A DNA stretch of 64,000 nucleotides. Origin: Dentipellis sp. KUC8613. Taxonomy: Eukaryota > Basidiomycota > Agaricomycetes > Russulales > Hericiaceae. The translations under genes were made by a program, and so were the position numbers. Shown here piece after piece: positions 1 through 12,734 of this stretch (within the stretch, counting starts at the first letter, position 1; every line of letters starts with the position of its first letter). The DNA lies in NCBI GenBank assembly GCA_002286715.1, contig NSJX01000024.1, forward strand, positions 124,001 to 188,000, read 5' to 3'. The notes below the pieces were generated by a model. It did not search any database. It had not been told where the DNA came from and saw nothing but the letters and a program-made list of their open reading frames with translations.

Positions 1-2161
1 TTAATAACCACTATGATATCGTTTTGAGGTGAGGCGCTTCTTTAATTTACACCTCATGTCCCTAATGTTTGTCCAGGTATCACACTCCGAGTCCAGGCAA
101 CAACCGCGTTGTCGGTGTTCTTGTTTGGCCTTCTAGGTAGTCAACTCTATAGCGACTGACGGAAGACCTTTCATACTCACTATGTTCTGCCACAGCCGTG
201 GAGGACCTCAGGATGGTGCTCTAGACTGCGAGTCCGAGGTCCCACCTCTTATCCTTCGCGAAGATCAGGCGAACACGGTCAGATACACGTACCGTGTCAT
301 GTGGAATGTAAGATTCAATCCTCTCAGATAATTCTCATGCAGCTAAATCTATCACAACACAGGAATCCTCTACTCCATGGGTAAGACAACGAATAGACGT
401 CATCTTGCTCTACTAACTTCCCTTCCAGGCTACTCGTTGGGATAACTACCTCCACATATTTGATCCTAGGATCCATTGGTTCAGCCTGATCAACTCATTA
501 GTGATCGTCGTTTTCCTGTGCGTGATGGTTTCGATGATTCTCCTGCGCAGTGTCTCTCGAGATGTAAGTCCATACATCACGTACTGCACATCGTTGCGCT
601 CTAACCACCTTTCCAGATTTCCCGGTATAATGCTATCGATTTGAGTGTGAGTGATGCTTACCTCGGCGGAGATGTCAATTCTTACAGGAAATCATTGTAC
701 AGGAAGATGTCCAAGAAGACTGGGGATGGAAGTTGGTGCATGGAGAGGTCTTCAGGACCCCACGCAACCCTATGGTTCTTTCCGTACTCGTTGGCAATGG
801 CGCTCAGCTTTGTGCTATGGTTGGAGTTACACTAGGTGAGAGCTGTCTTTATACAATACTTTGCTGTATGTATAACTCCATTCCTAGTCTTTGCACTCCT
901 CGGATTCCTTTCGCCATCCAATAGGGGCTCATTAGCTACTGTCATGATGATCTGTTGGACTTTCTTCGGCGGGTGCGTAACCATTCCCTTTTCTGCACAG
1001 AAAATATTCTCACCCGTTGCAATGCGTCCACAGAATCGGAGGCTATGTCTCCAGCAGAGTCTACGCGTCTATGGGAGGTACAGAGAAGAGGAAAAACTCG
1101 TTCTTCACAGCAACGATCCTGCCCACGTAAGTGCGAAAATCATTGATTATTGGTACACACAACTCACTACCTTCAGATTTGTCTTTGCTGTTGTCTTCCT
1201 GCTCAACCTCTTCCTCATCACTGCGGGCTCGTCCGGAGCTGTGCCATTCGGTGAGTAGGAGCTTCTCATGCAATCCCTCAAATGCTGACTCCTTTCGTCA
1301 GGCACAATGCTCCTCATCGTGCTTCTGTGGTTCGGTATTTCCGCCCCTCTGTCTGCCATCGGCGCGTACTTCGGCACCAAGCATGGCGTATGTGGTTGCG
1401 CTTGTCATTCAGCTGACAACCGAATTGATTCCCGTGGACTAGGCCATCACACATCCTGTCCGAGTCAACCCCATTCCCCGGCAAATTCCTCCATCCCCGA
1501 AGTATCTCAGGCCATGGGTGAGGCTATAGTGTCCGACGTTCCATTCCGCGCTAATCGGTCTCTAGGCTGCAACACTTCTCAGCGGCATCCTTCCATTTGG
1601 TATGTTCCACTTACTTCCTCTACCTGTGCTGTCTGCTCAGACGTGAGTAGGTGCCGCATTCGTCGAGCTGTACTTTGTCCTGTCCAGCCTCTTCGCGTCT
1701 CGCGCATACTATGCCTTCGGCTTCCTCGCCCTGACAGCGGGAGTAGTTGCACTTACCACGGCCACCGTCACAATCCTCTTTACATACTTCATCCTGTGCG
1801 CGGAAGAATACAGGTGCGTCACCCCCACATACTCCCCACACCGTCCCTTCCCTGATGGCCGTGCAAATCTCCCACAGGTGGCACTGGCGGGCATTCCTCA
1901 CCGGCGGAGGCAGTGCGTTCTGGCTGCTCGCATACGGCCTGTTCTACTGGGCGTCCCGCCTCTCCCTCGACTCCTTCTCGGGCGTCATCCTCTACCTCGG
2001 CTACCTGTTCCTGCTTGTGCTCCTCGACTTCCTCGTGACAGGTACGCCCCCCGCCGTGCTGTGTACGGCCCGTGCTGATCAGTCTGCGTATAGGGACCAT
2101 CGGGTTCCTGGCCACCTACTGGGCGGTGCGGAAGTTGTATGGGTCGATCAGGATCGACTAG
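1..2161 (+). CDS. Transmembrane 9 superfamily protein (nonaspanin, EMP70 family), 5'-truncated
   Basis: Nonaspanins are nine-helix membrane proteins of the Golgi and endosomes, involved in sorting membrane proteins. The gene begins before base 1. The first visible exon ends near base 33 and about ten short exons follow. The lumenal domain contributes a GVLVWPS segment near 120-140. The helical part shows [10 protein letters not shown], then [18 protein letters not shown] and a long hydrophobic tail. The last exon ends in YGSIRID before a TAG at 2159-2161. That ending fits the C-terminal KxD/E COPI-binding signal known in this family. Joined exons give no internal stop. The missing part is the signal peptide and most of the lumenal domain. 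Family assignment is secure; which TM9SF paralogue it is cannot be told. Confidence 0.93.
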
Positions 2162-2512
2162 ATGTACGTATGGTAGCGTATGGCGCGAGCGGGGAGGTGC
2201 GAGCGGGAGAGCGTCCTGTACCTACGCACACTTGCGCTGAAAATGGCAGAGATAGAGATAGCATGGACATTCCTGCAGCTGGTGTGTACTGTGTATGGCG
2301 CCTCGATCGAGTGCGTGCTGCGAACGTCCGGAAAAAAAGAGGAGTGCTATTGCAAGTGGTAGAATACAATGCCCGAGATCATTAGTATAGTATACATCGA
2401 TGGTACAGTGGAGACCGTGGCTCGACCAGCGGGCACGCAGCAGCATATTCATCACATCGTGAACCCAAAAAGCGTCGAAAACAAAAGAACAGGTTCATTA
2501 TAAGCGGATCTT
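2162..2512. other. Tail-to-tail intergenic gap
   Basis: Space between the stop codons of the nonaspanin and the carboxypeptidase, expected to hold both 3' UTRs. The short reading frames here overlap on both strands and match nothing I recognise. Confidence 0.6.
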
Positions 2513-4877
2513 TCAGGGCGCATTCCTGAACCCCAAGAGATACTGCATGCTTTGGTACGCAGCCTGTGCGTTTTCATGAGCAAGGTTCATCCACCAAGGA
2601 CAGGACAGAGCGCACCTTGGGGTTAAACTGCGGTATCATATGCCCAGTGATCTTTGCCTCATAGTATGTCAGCCCGCGCTCGGACTGCACATTCCCCGCA
2701 GCCCCGACGCCGTCAATGACGAAAGAGTCCGTCTGGAGGGCACTCTGGAACCCCTGCTTGCCGTTCCCTGTTTCCCGCAAAACGTCAATTAAATGTCCCT
2801 GACTCCCCCACGTGCAACAAATACACTTACAGGTCATACTGAAGTTGCAAAAAGACGTCAGAATCACAGCGATGGCTATTGGATCAAGTAAAGAGTACTC
2901 ACTTTTGCAAGATTATCCGCGTGCCCTCCGCGATGAGCGAGAAATCGCCCAGACCGTGCACGATGACGCTGCGTTGGCTCTTCTCGATGACATTGGGGAG
3001 CACAGTGTACGCAGCGGGCGTGCTTGTGTCCCCCGCTGCCGTGAAGACGTGCGACTGCCCGATGCACTCGGTCCACTGCGTCTCGACGGGGGCGTGGATC
3101 GCACGCTTGACGTCGTCTCGGTTGAAGTAAACTGGGTCGACTTGGATTTGGGGGAACGTGCCTCTGCGGGAGGCATTAGAATTACGCGTGGCATGAAAGA
3201 GGTTGCAAGAGGGCTGCTTACGGGAATCCGAGGACGTCCCAGAGGACTGGGTACTATCAAGCAAAGACCAGAGTGAGAGGTGCTTGCGCGCAGGGAGAAG
3301 ACGCATAACTTACAACGTCGTACACGCGATAGACGTTGAAAGCCGGGTTCAGCAGAAGTGCAGCGCCGACAATATCAGACCAGACATCGCAGCCGTCATC
3401 GAACTCGACCGAACTCCCCGGAAGCGGGAACGGTGCCGGCGGAGGAGGGTAGGAGATGTACTTCTGAAGGTAGTCGGTGTAATGACATGATTCTGCGCGC
3501 TGGTCAAGCTGCTGCATGAATGATTGGCTGGACATTCCGAACTAGTCAGTTTTGGAGGCAACAAGCCGGGAAATGTGGACTTACTTGAATCCGAAGATGT
3601 TCTCATACTTGTGTACGAAGTTCACGGCGGGCGCCTCAATCGCAACGGCATCCCAGCCAAATGCAGCTAAGAATGAGGACACTCAGCGCCTCAAGACGTC
3701 CATGGAGTCGATGAAAGCACTTACGTCCGCCGAGCCAGATGCCCTGCAAACTGAGGTCCAGCGCGGTCGGATTCTCGTAAATGTAGTTGGCGATGTCTGC
3801 GGTCAGGTCAGCCCGGATCCGCCGCTGAACAATACAACGCCGGAGGTATCATAACCAAGACTCACAGGGAATATACATGCCCGCATACTTCGAAAACAGT
3901 CATCAGTGCGCGGTGTTCATAGCGCTGAGATAATTGCTTACACTCTCGCCCGTCAGGTACAATTTCTTGCCCTTGAGTTCTGAAAAGACATTCAAAAACT
4001 GCTGCATGAATCCAACGACCTGCTTCGCTAGATCATCCTCGTTCTGAATAGAAAAGTCAGAAACAGTGTCAGCTCGGGTCAAATGTGGCCCTTACGTCAA
4101 TATTGGCCTGTCCCTGCGAGAAACCGGTCCCGACGGGCTGTTCTACCCAGAGCACGCTGGACAGATTGGTCCAGCTGAACTCATTTTCTGTGGGTTTTGC
4201 TTGTCCCCACGACCAACTGATGGGCTAAGAGGATGTCAGAAAGATGTGCTCGGAGCAAAGGTTTCACATACCCCATTTTCTTGAAGAAGGCCGGCAAGAG
4301 AAGAGCAGCCAGGGCCGCCATTCGTCCTAGAATTGATTGATTGATTGAGATAGGCACACAATATACACAACGAGAATTATGTTCACCAGAAAATCAAGTC
4401 GTCTTGGCTTCCTTGGGGCCCAGGAGGGAAGAACCAGAAGAAAAGCTGACCGTTGCAACGTTAACAAACAGCCAAGGCAGAAAACAGACCCGCTTACCTT
4501 CCGTGTTTCGCTTTGGTCGCCGCTTATGGGCAGCAAGCCGGAATAACTGGGACCGACGTCAAAGTCGACCTCGGGGATAGACTTCCCATCCACCAGAAAT
4601 TCTAGAAACACAATTCAATTATTCAGATGGGCAATGTCCGCAATGTCCGACGCCTTGTTAGTCATTTTCACTGACCTGCAGCCTTCGGGTTTTGGAACGT
4701 CATCCGCCTTGAACGTTGCTCGCTCCTACGCAGCCTCAGAAGATCTGGACTGATCTCGTTGTTAGCTCGCCATCTCTGAGCAGCTTCCGCCTGCATGGAA
4801 CGCAGCTGGCTCTTCGAGATGTGCTGCGCGCAGGCGGTCGCCACGAAGGCGCCAAAAAGCCAAGCAGCTGCGAGCAT
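2513..4877 (-). CDS. Secreted serine carboxypeptidase (peptidase family S10)
   Basis: Family S10 enzymes remove C-terminal amino acids in the vacuole or outside the cell. The ATG at 4877 opens a signal peptide (MLAAAWLFGAFVATACAQ) and a basic propeptide-like stretch. Then come the substrate-binding NGGPGCSS motif near 4290-4320, and VLWVEQPVGTGFS near 4100-4160. The nucleophile motif G-E-S-Y-A-G is split by an intron between Glu (near 3950) and Ser (near 3890). A CDVW segment lies near 3390. The catalytic His lies in TGHMIPQF near 2640. A short last exon gives AAYQSMQYLLGFRNAP and the TGA at 2513-2515. Reading straight through the final donor would stop at 2574, but the spliced tail matches the family much better. 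About a dozen short introns. The protein looks complete; vacuolar or extracellular fate cannot be decided. Confidence 0.92.
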
Positions 4878-5696
4878 AGCGGAGATAACGGGGGTGGGGG
4901 GGAGCCGACGACTGCTAGCAGCGGGAGGGCCGCGATCAGTCTTATATACTGTCGGAGGCCCGTCTTCTGACAGCACGAATGCTAGCCGCTCTCATGCCAG
5001 AGAGCAAACCCAGGAACTCCGCGACCAAATACGGCGAACACCAGGACCGACACTGGCCTGCGCATTCAACATCCTGGCACCAGGGGAAGCTGTTAATTGT
5101 GCTACGTTCTGCGAAGACAATTAAGCAAGGGACACGGAGGAAGGCGCCTGGATGTCGTCAGGGCGGTTGCTAACGAGCATGAGAAGGGACGCATATGGTC
5201 TAGTCGAAGACAAAAGAAACAAGGGCTCGTGCCGTTCCTAGCCGCGCGCGTGAGCGCCTGCATCATACAAGCGCCCACAGTGTACCGTGACGGCGCCGTA
5301 CAGGAGATCGATATAAACACGATATCTCCGAAGTTCCAGCATGGCAAACCCTTTGCGGCCAGCTTCAGGTACACTTCATGCAGGCCCAGCGAATGCACAT
5401 AGGATGAACAAGGTTCAAAGAGTTCATTCGAATAAAGTTCCGAACCCTTATTGTGTGTAGCCCCGAGTCCGCGGCCTGTGGAAGCTGTCTAGTATGCGGA
5501 TGTAGAAAGCCCTCCAATAGCGACCACATGAGAGCCGAACGAGAGTATACAAGATAGAGCGGTGGTCAGTAATGAAACCAATCTGGTCCACTGAGCGGCA
5601 CTCTCAGCCTTCAGGGACACCGAGCGACTTCACTGCAGCCCAATACAGTGAAAGTGCGGAGACCTTATGTGCCGGCACTGGTAGCGAAGACAATCG
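4878..5696. other. Intergenic gap, carboxypeptidase promoter side
   Basis: About 820 bp between the carboxypeptidase start and the end of the tyrosyl-tRNA synthetase gene, both on the minus strand. The longest reading frames (about 100 codons at 5097-5402 on both strands) overlap each other and resemble no protein family. I see no repeat or RNA gene. Confidence 0.5.
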
Positions 5697-7490
5697 CTAC
5701 TTCAGCACCAGTATCGCATGGTTGGATTTTCCTGATCGCAAGATGACAACCCGTTCGTCCAACAGGTCTCCGGGTGTCACGGTCTGGCCTTGTTGGACAG
5801 GCTTCCCGTTCAAGTACAGACCTCCCATGGAGACCAATTGTTTTGCAGCGCCTGTAGAAGAAGAGTCAGATATAGATCATCTGAATGAATGCACTGACGG
5901 CAACATACTGTTGGACGCCACAATTCGGGCATTAACAGCCAACTTCGAGACGGGCGTCGAGAACAACTGTTCTCTGTCAACATAGTGCAGCCGTGGGTCA
6001 CCAGATAGCGCAGCAACCGCATCTGCAGCACGGGTGTTTGATACATCGGTATCAAACAGCAGCCGTGTGGCTGCGTGGGCGTTTCGTAGGCCATCGCCTA
6101 TGAGATGGCGTCAAGACGCTGTCATGGAAGAGGTGTACAGGCCTTACCAGTGTGCACAAGATCTGTGACTTCGTCGGCAAGGAGCTTCTGTGCTGTTCGG
6201 TCCTCTGGTTTCGCCTAGACGCGCGAGTCAGAGATTATCAAGGCGATGTGAATACCTGCATGCGCACCCTGTGGATCTGCATTACCTCCTCTACCTTTTC
6301 AAGAGGAACAAGCGTAAACAACTTCAACAGACGCTCGACATCTTCATCAGTGGTTCTCAAGAAATACTGCATCACCCATGAGCGCCCATCGCAAGTGGTT
6401 TGCTCGTACGACAGACCTGATAGAAATCAAAGACACTGGTCAGACTGTCGTTCAACCAGACCGCATTGCCTGCGCTTTTGCCAATCTTCTCTCCGGAGGC
6501 CGTGGTGAGTAGAGGAACGGTTATCCCGAATCCCTTCTCCGTTGCTGACGCCTCACTCTGCTCGGTTTCCGGATGGGTGCGACTGATCAAGTCGATGCCA
6601 GCTACAATGTTACCCCACTGATCCGAGCCACCGATCTGAATAGTGCAGCCTTCGCGCTTGTTGAGGACCACGAAGTCGTAGGCCTGTAGCAACTGGTACG
6701 AGAACTCGGCGAAGGAGATTCCCTGTTGCGAATTGAGACGAGATTGAACGCTTGAGGGCGGTCAAATTAGAGTACTAGGTACTGACGAAATAGATTTGGG
6801 CTTACCTCTCTCTCGCAAGCATCCCGTTCACTCGAGCATGAACACCCACAGTGCGCACAAACTCTAAGAGACCCATAGTATCGAACCATTCGATATTATT
6901 ACGCACGACGACCTTGCTAGTCGCATGTGTACTGTCTGAGTGCCGTGAGGCAGCATAAAGCGACGCTCTTTCAAAGAATGTCTCGACAGTCGAGGTTAAT
7001 GCATTCATGTTGGCCTCAACCTTGGCTCTCTCGAGGTGAGGCCTTTCCGTCGAGCGTCCTGATGGATCACCAATCAAGGCTGTAGCGCCGCCTATCTGAA
7101 AGAATAAGCTCAATGCGAAACGAGTACTAGGAAGTGTCCGCTCACTAAGGGGATAATGTGGTGTCCGCGTATGTGGAAATGGAGCAAGCACATCATTGGG
7201 AGAAGGTGGCCAACGTGGAGTGACCGCGCGGTAGGGTCCACGCCAGAGTAGACGGCTTGACGTGACTTGAGTGCATCCCTAAGTTTCTCTGGCCTTCAGG
7301 CAGATGGATATAAGTAGGACGTTAGAATGCAACTCTAGACACTCACGTACTTTGTTACTTGAGAAATGAACCCTCTCGTCTCCAGGTCATCCCACAATCC
7401 AACTTCGGTGCTAAGCCATCTTCGCAGACATAGACCCGCGGGGTGGGTTGGTCTTATCGCGCGTTTGACATGACGCGAAAGCTTGAGCAT
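5697..7490 (-). CDS. Tyrosyl-tRNA synthetase, mitochondrial type
   Basis: Class I synthetase that charges tRNA-Tyr. The ATG at 7490 is followed by an Arg/Ser/Leu-rich, acid-poor N terminus ([19 protein letters not shown]), typical of a mitochondrial presequence. Catalytic features follow: HVGHLLPM (HIGH-like ATP site) near 7200, then [14 protein letters not shown] near 7075-7100. The tyrosine-site motif [10 protein letters not shown] is near 6620, and GEKIGKS (the KMSKS equivalent) near 6480. The C terminus carries an S4-type RNA-binding end ([11 protein letters not shown], then [13 protein letters not shown]) near 5720-5820, before the TAG at 5697-5699. This bacterial-style layout, ending in S4, is that of the organellar enzyme; the cytosolic eukaryotic enzyme differs. 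It is head-to-head with the queuine tRNA-ribosyltransferase gene, 211 bp away. Confidence 0.92.
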
Positions 7491-7701
7491 GAAGAAAGTG
7501 CAGCGAGGACCGATGGAATGACACGGAAGCGGTGAGTCGGGATGGACGCGTCGCGTGGGAAAGGCGAGTCTAAATTTCTGGAGAGATCTGATCGGGAAGC
7601 CAATAGCCTCTTGGGACTACCGCCCGCAGATCCTTCGGCGCAGCTCACCGCGACTGCACCCGGCGCCAGCTGCAGTGACCTCGGATGCGTCAAGATCAAA
7701 G
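7491..7701. promoter_or_regulatory. Shared divergent promoter of the TyrRS and tRNA-guanine transglycosylase genes
   Basis: Only 211 bp separate two ATG codons facing away from each other, so this interval must contain both promoters and 5' UTRs. I see no convincing TATA box in either direction. Co-regulation is an inference from the spacing. Confidence 0.55.
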
Positions 7702-9529
7702 ATGCAATTCGAAGTACTCGCAACATGCCACACCACGCGTGCACGCGTCTCGCGCATGAAGCTCGCTCGTGAGTGCCTTGTCTCGTGCTCGCGATCGTGA
7801 TCTGTATTCAGGCCGTCAGCGCGTAGATGGCATCACCATGCTGCCCACGTTCATGCCTGTGGCCACACAGGCGGCAATTAAGGGTCTCGTGCCGCAGCAA
7901 CTCGAGGCGCTTGGGGTGACTTTGATTCTGAACAACACCTATCACCTGAATTTGCGCCCGGGGATCCAGGTTCTCCAAGAAGCGGGGGGTGCTCACAAAT
8001 TCCAGGGATGGAATCATAATCTTCTGACCGTATGGCCTCTATGCTATCAAGGGCATTATAAGATTTACATGTCAAACTTCTAGGACAGTGGCGGCTTCCA
8101 ACTCGTCTCGCTGAGCAAGTTTACGAGAATTACTGAGGAGGGCGCACTGTTCTCTAGTCCCTTCACGGGAGAACCGACTATGCTTACAGTATGATGTTTC
8201 CTTTGGCATACCCTTCTCATATACCTGACGAATGTTTAAAGCCCGAGGAAAGCATTTCAATACAGCATACCATCGGCGCGGACATCATCATGCAGCTCGA
8301 TGACGTAGGTCTGTCCGCCACTTCCTCAGAATTTTCCGTGCGCTGAAGTCATCGCCGATAGTTTCTAGTTTGCAGACTGGACCACGAGTTGCTGAAGCGA
8401 TGCAGCGCTCTATACGCTGGCTTGATCGCTGCATTGAGCAGCACGAGAAGTCCGGCAAAAAGGACGTCCAGAACCTCTTCGCCATCGTGCAGGGAGGTCT
8501 TGACCCTGAACTGCGAGACCAATGTCTTGAGGAGATGATTCGTCGCAAGGACCGGGTCGCTGGGTACGCCATTGGTGGATTGAGCGGAGGCGAAGAGAAA
8601 GGTGTGCCCATATTCTCTATGTCGTGTGTCAAGTGGTTCAACTTACACCCCGTACAGATGTATTCTGGAGAATGTGTGTCTGATCGTTTGCTAGATCCAA
8701 AATTCCCAACTGAAATACCGTCTACAGTATCAGCCAATGCGCGTCGAAACTCCCTGCAGATCGTGAGTATTTTCGGTTACGGAGCGAAGCGATACTTATC
8801 ATTGCCACAGGTCCACGATATTCTATGGGGATCGGCTTTGCAGAGGGTAGGATCATGCACTTGCGCTACTGAATAATACTCATCTCTACTGGCAGACCTC
8901 CTTGTCTGTGTCGCACTGGGAGTCGATATGGTATGCCTACGCTAAAGTTGTCATTCAGAGCGGGGTGATGACTTCTTCCAGGCCGACTGTGTATTCCCAA
9001 CGCGGACCGCACGTTTTGGTGTTGCGTTGACCTTCAAGGGGCCTGTGAACCTGAGTCAGTATATTTATTATTCAAAAATTCATGCTAAGCTCATCGTGAC
9101 ATTCAGAGCTCGGGAAACATGCACAAGACTTGGAGCCAATTGACCCCGATTGTCCATGCCCTACCTGCCGCGACCGTGTCTCCCGCTCAATCCTGCACCA
9201 TACGGTCACTCGAGAAACAGCCGCAGCCCACGGTGCGTATCATTCACAAATCTTCTGCAAGCATGGAGCTGACCCGTCCTTCAGCTGTTACTCTCCACAA
9301 CCTGACCTTCCAGGCCCAGGTTATGGGTCAGGCGCGAGATGCGATTCTCCAGGGAACCTTCCCCACATACCTCCGCACGTTCTTCTCGAACTATTTCGGG
9401 GAGGCAGGATATCCAGAGTGGTGCGTCAACGCACTGCAAAGTGTCGGGGTCGACCTCCTCGAGGGCAACCCCCAAGCCAAAGTGGTGAAGGGGTCGGGAG
9501 CAAAATGGGAATACTCGGATGCATCGTAG
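7702..9529 (+). CDS. Queuine tRNA-ribosyltransferase catalytic subunit (tRNA-guanine transglycosylase)
   Basis: This enzyme swaps guanine for queuine at the wobble base of GUN-anticodon tRNAs (Tyr, His, Asn, Asp). The ATG at 7702 gives MQFEVLATC, a normal family start. Landmarks in order: [14 protein letters not shown] and [11 protein letters not shown] near 7830-7960; DSGGFQLVS near 8090, which contains the general-base Asp; [13 protein letters not shown] near 8480; [12 protein letters not shown] near 8570. [11 protein letters not shown] (about 8810-8845) and VALGVDM follow. [13 protein letters not shown] near 8985-9020 holds the nucleophile Asp. The zinc site is CPCPTC near 9150, and the TAG is at 9527-9529. 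Reading through introns seems to break the frame between 8600 and 8900, but splicing at GT-AG pairs restores an uninterrupted family sequence. Eukaryotic enzymes work with a QTRT2-like partner, which is not in this window. Confidence 0.93.
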
Positions 9530-9593
9530 TATGTAAGACATATAACCCAGGGGAATAGAATGGAGCGAATACAACAACGGGTTAATGGCACAA

Positions 9594-12500
9594 CTATCGT
9601 TTGCCCTTTTTCTTGCTGGGCCTCGCATTCTTCGCCCGCCTCTTCTCCTTGAGCTGCCGGTCCTTCCGGATCTGATCCACAGTCTTGAGTTCGTTTTTGA
9701 CTTTGCCCATCGGCTTCCCCCCATACCGCCCGCCGACCGCCTTCCCCTTCGTGCCCGGCCTCCCCCCTGCGCCCGGTCTCGATTTACCCGCACCCTCGAC
9801 GTCGACCCCACCAGCAGCATCCTTCTTCTTCATCTGCCGCACCTTCCGCTCATAATCCGTGCTGAACTTGTCCAAAGGCTTGGCATGTTCGACCTTCTGA
9901 TGCTTGAACTTCCTCCCGCCGCCGAACCGCCCACGCGAGTCATTCTCTTCCTCCCCGACCTTCGGCAAGCTGAAGCGACTCTTCGCTTTCCATTCGTCGA
10001 AGCGGCCGCTGCGGTATGTCGCGGGCAGCTTGACTCCACTCTCGGTCTTCACCATCTTGACGTTGTCGGCACCCGCGCCGTCGCCCTTGATGAACTTCTT
10101 TTTCTTTTTGTCCCAGTTGAGCTGCGCCCGTTTTTGCGGCATGAGGCCCTCGTCGCCAGCGAGATCGAATGTCGCGTTTCGCGCCTGCTCGGCGAAGGTG
10201 GCACCGTCGCGCAGCGAATAGCTATCGACGGACGTGAGGTCAATTCGGGAATTGATGTATGTGAAGGAGCTTACCCTTTTTCGGTTTCGGCGCCCTTCTG
10301 GTAATGAGACATGTAGAATTCAGAATCCTGATATTTCTCTTTTCCTTTTTTATTTGATGTCTCGAATACCGCCTGTAGACGACCAAAAGACTTGAGCATC
10401 CCGTTTGTGCGAATCGGCAGGAGAGTACTTACCGCAATTTCCTCTTCGTCCGCCATCTCGACGTCACCCCCCTCGACATCATTCTCGTCCTCGTCCTCGT
10501 CCTCATCCTCTTCTTCGGCGGCAGCAGCCGCAGACGCATAAACTACCGCCCTCTCAGCGGCCTTCTTGAGGGCCTTCCGCCTCTCCTGCATCAGTGCCGC
10601 GTTGCCATTCTTACCTTTCGAACCAATCTCTAGGGCCGTCTCGCTCGGCCTGAACGAATTCACGGCCTTCAGCAACTGCTTCCTCTTCTCCGTCTCATCC
10701 TGCTTCTTAGCCAACTCCGCAGCGCCCTTCCCCTTTACCAAAAGGACGGGGTGCAGCCCACCCTCGGAACCCGATCCTACGAGACCCCACTTGCCGGGCT
10801 CCTTCAACATGTCTTTCGCGCGCTTGTAGCTCGCCTGGCTGGCCTTGCCCTTGCTCCGCTCGTACATCCCCTGCCCCTTCCGCATGACCTCCCTCAGCGC
10901 CGGCAGCGAATGATTCGCCTCGTCCAAAGACCTGATGTACTCCACCTCCTCATCCGCCGTGTCTCGCGCAAAGATGCCCAGGACCAACGACTCCGTGAAC
11001 GCACTCTCGCTGCTCCCCGATGCAGACGCGCTGACCTCGGCTTTGATCGGCCGCCCGAGGAAGAGCTGCAGGTCCAGCAGATACGGCAGCTCGGTGTTGC
11101 TCACGAACGACCACGCCCAGCCCTGCCGCCCCGCACGCGCCGTCCGGCCGACACGGTGCACGAACACCCTCGCGCCCTGTGGGAAGTCGTAGTTGACGAC
11201 GTTCTCGAGGACCGGAATGTCGATACCGCGGGCGGCCACGTCCGTGACGACTAGCACGTTCGTGCGGCCGCGGCGGAAGCGGTCCATCTGCTGCGTGCGC
11301 GCGGCCTGGTCGAGCGAGCCGTAAATGTGCGACACCGCGTAGCCGGCAGTCGTCAGCAGGTTGGTCAAGTACTCGACGTGGTGCTTCGTGGCGGCGAAGA
11401 CCAAGGTCTGATGCGGCGCAGTGGTCATGTCACGGGCCTTGCCTTTGCCCTTTTTCTTCTTCACTGCGCCATCCTCGTCTTCGTCGTCGTAAGGCTCTTT
11501 ACTCCCGAGCGGGACACCGATGACGTCTCGCAGAAGAAGCAGGAGCGCTGCGTCTTTCTCCGTTTGCTTGACCGAGAAGAAGGCCATTTTGAGATCCGTG
11601 CTGATCTTGCCCTCGGCATCCAGACGCACGAGTTTCGGGTTTTGCAGGCCGGCTTTGGCGAAGTCGACGAGTGACCGGGGTAGGGTAGCAGAGAAAAGGA
11701 GGGTCTGCCGGTTCGCAGGTAGACGGTGCACGATTTCTGTGAGGGCCGTCTCGAAACCCATCTCGAAGAGACGATCGGCTTCGTCGAAGACGACGTATTG
11801 GACCGAGCGCAGATCCAGGTTCATCTCAACGGCAAGGTGAAGGAGACGACCGGGGGTTGCAATGATGCTAGATAGTACATTAGCACCATGTAGACACCAC
11901 ACTGCCAGGATGAATACTCACATGTCGGGGTTGCTTGAGATCATCTCAAACTGCTCGTCCAATCCTTCACCACCGACCACAAGACCCCACCGCAAACTCT
12001 GCCCCCTCTTTCCATCCTCTTTCTCGTCACCCTCTTTATCTCCGGCATGACCACCCTCGCCTTCTCTCCAGCCTCTTGCCAGCTCCTTCCCAACCTTCAA
12101 AATCTGGAGCGCGAGCTCACGAGTAGGCAAGAGGATGAGCGCACGAGCACCGAACGTGGTAGCGTGCCTTCCACCGAGGCGTTGGATGAGGGGTATAAGA
12201 AACGCGAGCGATTTTCCAGATCCTGTGCGGGCCATACCAACAAGATCGCGAGGAGGGTTGGACAGAAGCACAGGGATGGACTGCCGCTGAATCGGAGTAG
12301 GCGTGCGGAAGCCCTGTAATGTCAGCTGGCGAAGGAGCCATGGATGCAGACCTGGACGACGGTAAGTATAATGCGTATAGTTCGATGGTTTACAGCGACG
12401 TACCCATGCTCTGGAAACTTCCGCCTCCAACCTCCCCCTTCACGAGCTTCTTCCCCTTGGCCTTCTTAATAACCTGAGTCCCCTCTTTCGCGTCTCTCTT

Positions 12501-12734
12501 CGCAATAGAGTCCCTTATCATATTATGAAAGTCGTCTTCATCATCTACCTCGTCATCTCGGGCACCGTTGCTCGATGGTTTAGCTCGTTTTTTGCCGGCC
12601 AAAGCTGAGGAGATATCGACATCGTCCTCGGATTCTGAGTAGTTGTCCTGGGGTACCTCGGAGAAATCGGAGAGGTCATCGTCAGATTGTGCTGGAGAAG
12701 AGGGTTGTCCGCGTTTTCGTTTGACCGCGACCAT
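9594..12734 (-). CDS. DBP10: DEAD-box ATP-dependent RNA helicase DBP10 (DDX54-like)
   Basis: A nucleolar helicase needed for assembly of the 60S ribosomal subunit. The first true ATG is at 12734 (MVAVKRKRG). An acidic Ser/Asp-rich N-terminal region follows. The Q motif is near 12300, ARTGSGKS (Walker A) near 12220, PTRELA near 12120, FDEADRLFEMGF near 11760-11790, FSATLP near 11690, and the HRVGRTARAG motif near 11150. Beyond the helicase core lies a long basic tail with an acidic run near 10440-10530. The DBP10 C-terminal domain starts with MPQKRAQLNWDKKKKKF near 10090-10140 and ends Lys/Arg-rich (PSKKKGKR) at the TAG 9594-9596. That tail separates DBP10 from other DEAD-box proteins. At least three introns interrupt the gene (near 12360-12400, 11870-11920 and 10200-10300). 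Confidence 0.93.

Noticed and set aside
2574..2640. Carboxypeptidase stop at 2574
   Set aside because: That stop lies in an intron; splicing to the exon ending at 2513 gives the family's typical C terminus.
9585..11254. Long plus-strand frames opposite DBP10
   Set aside because: They are complementary to the helicase coding sequence and have no independent support.
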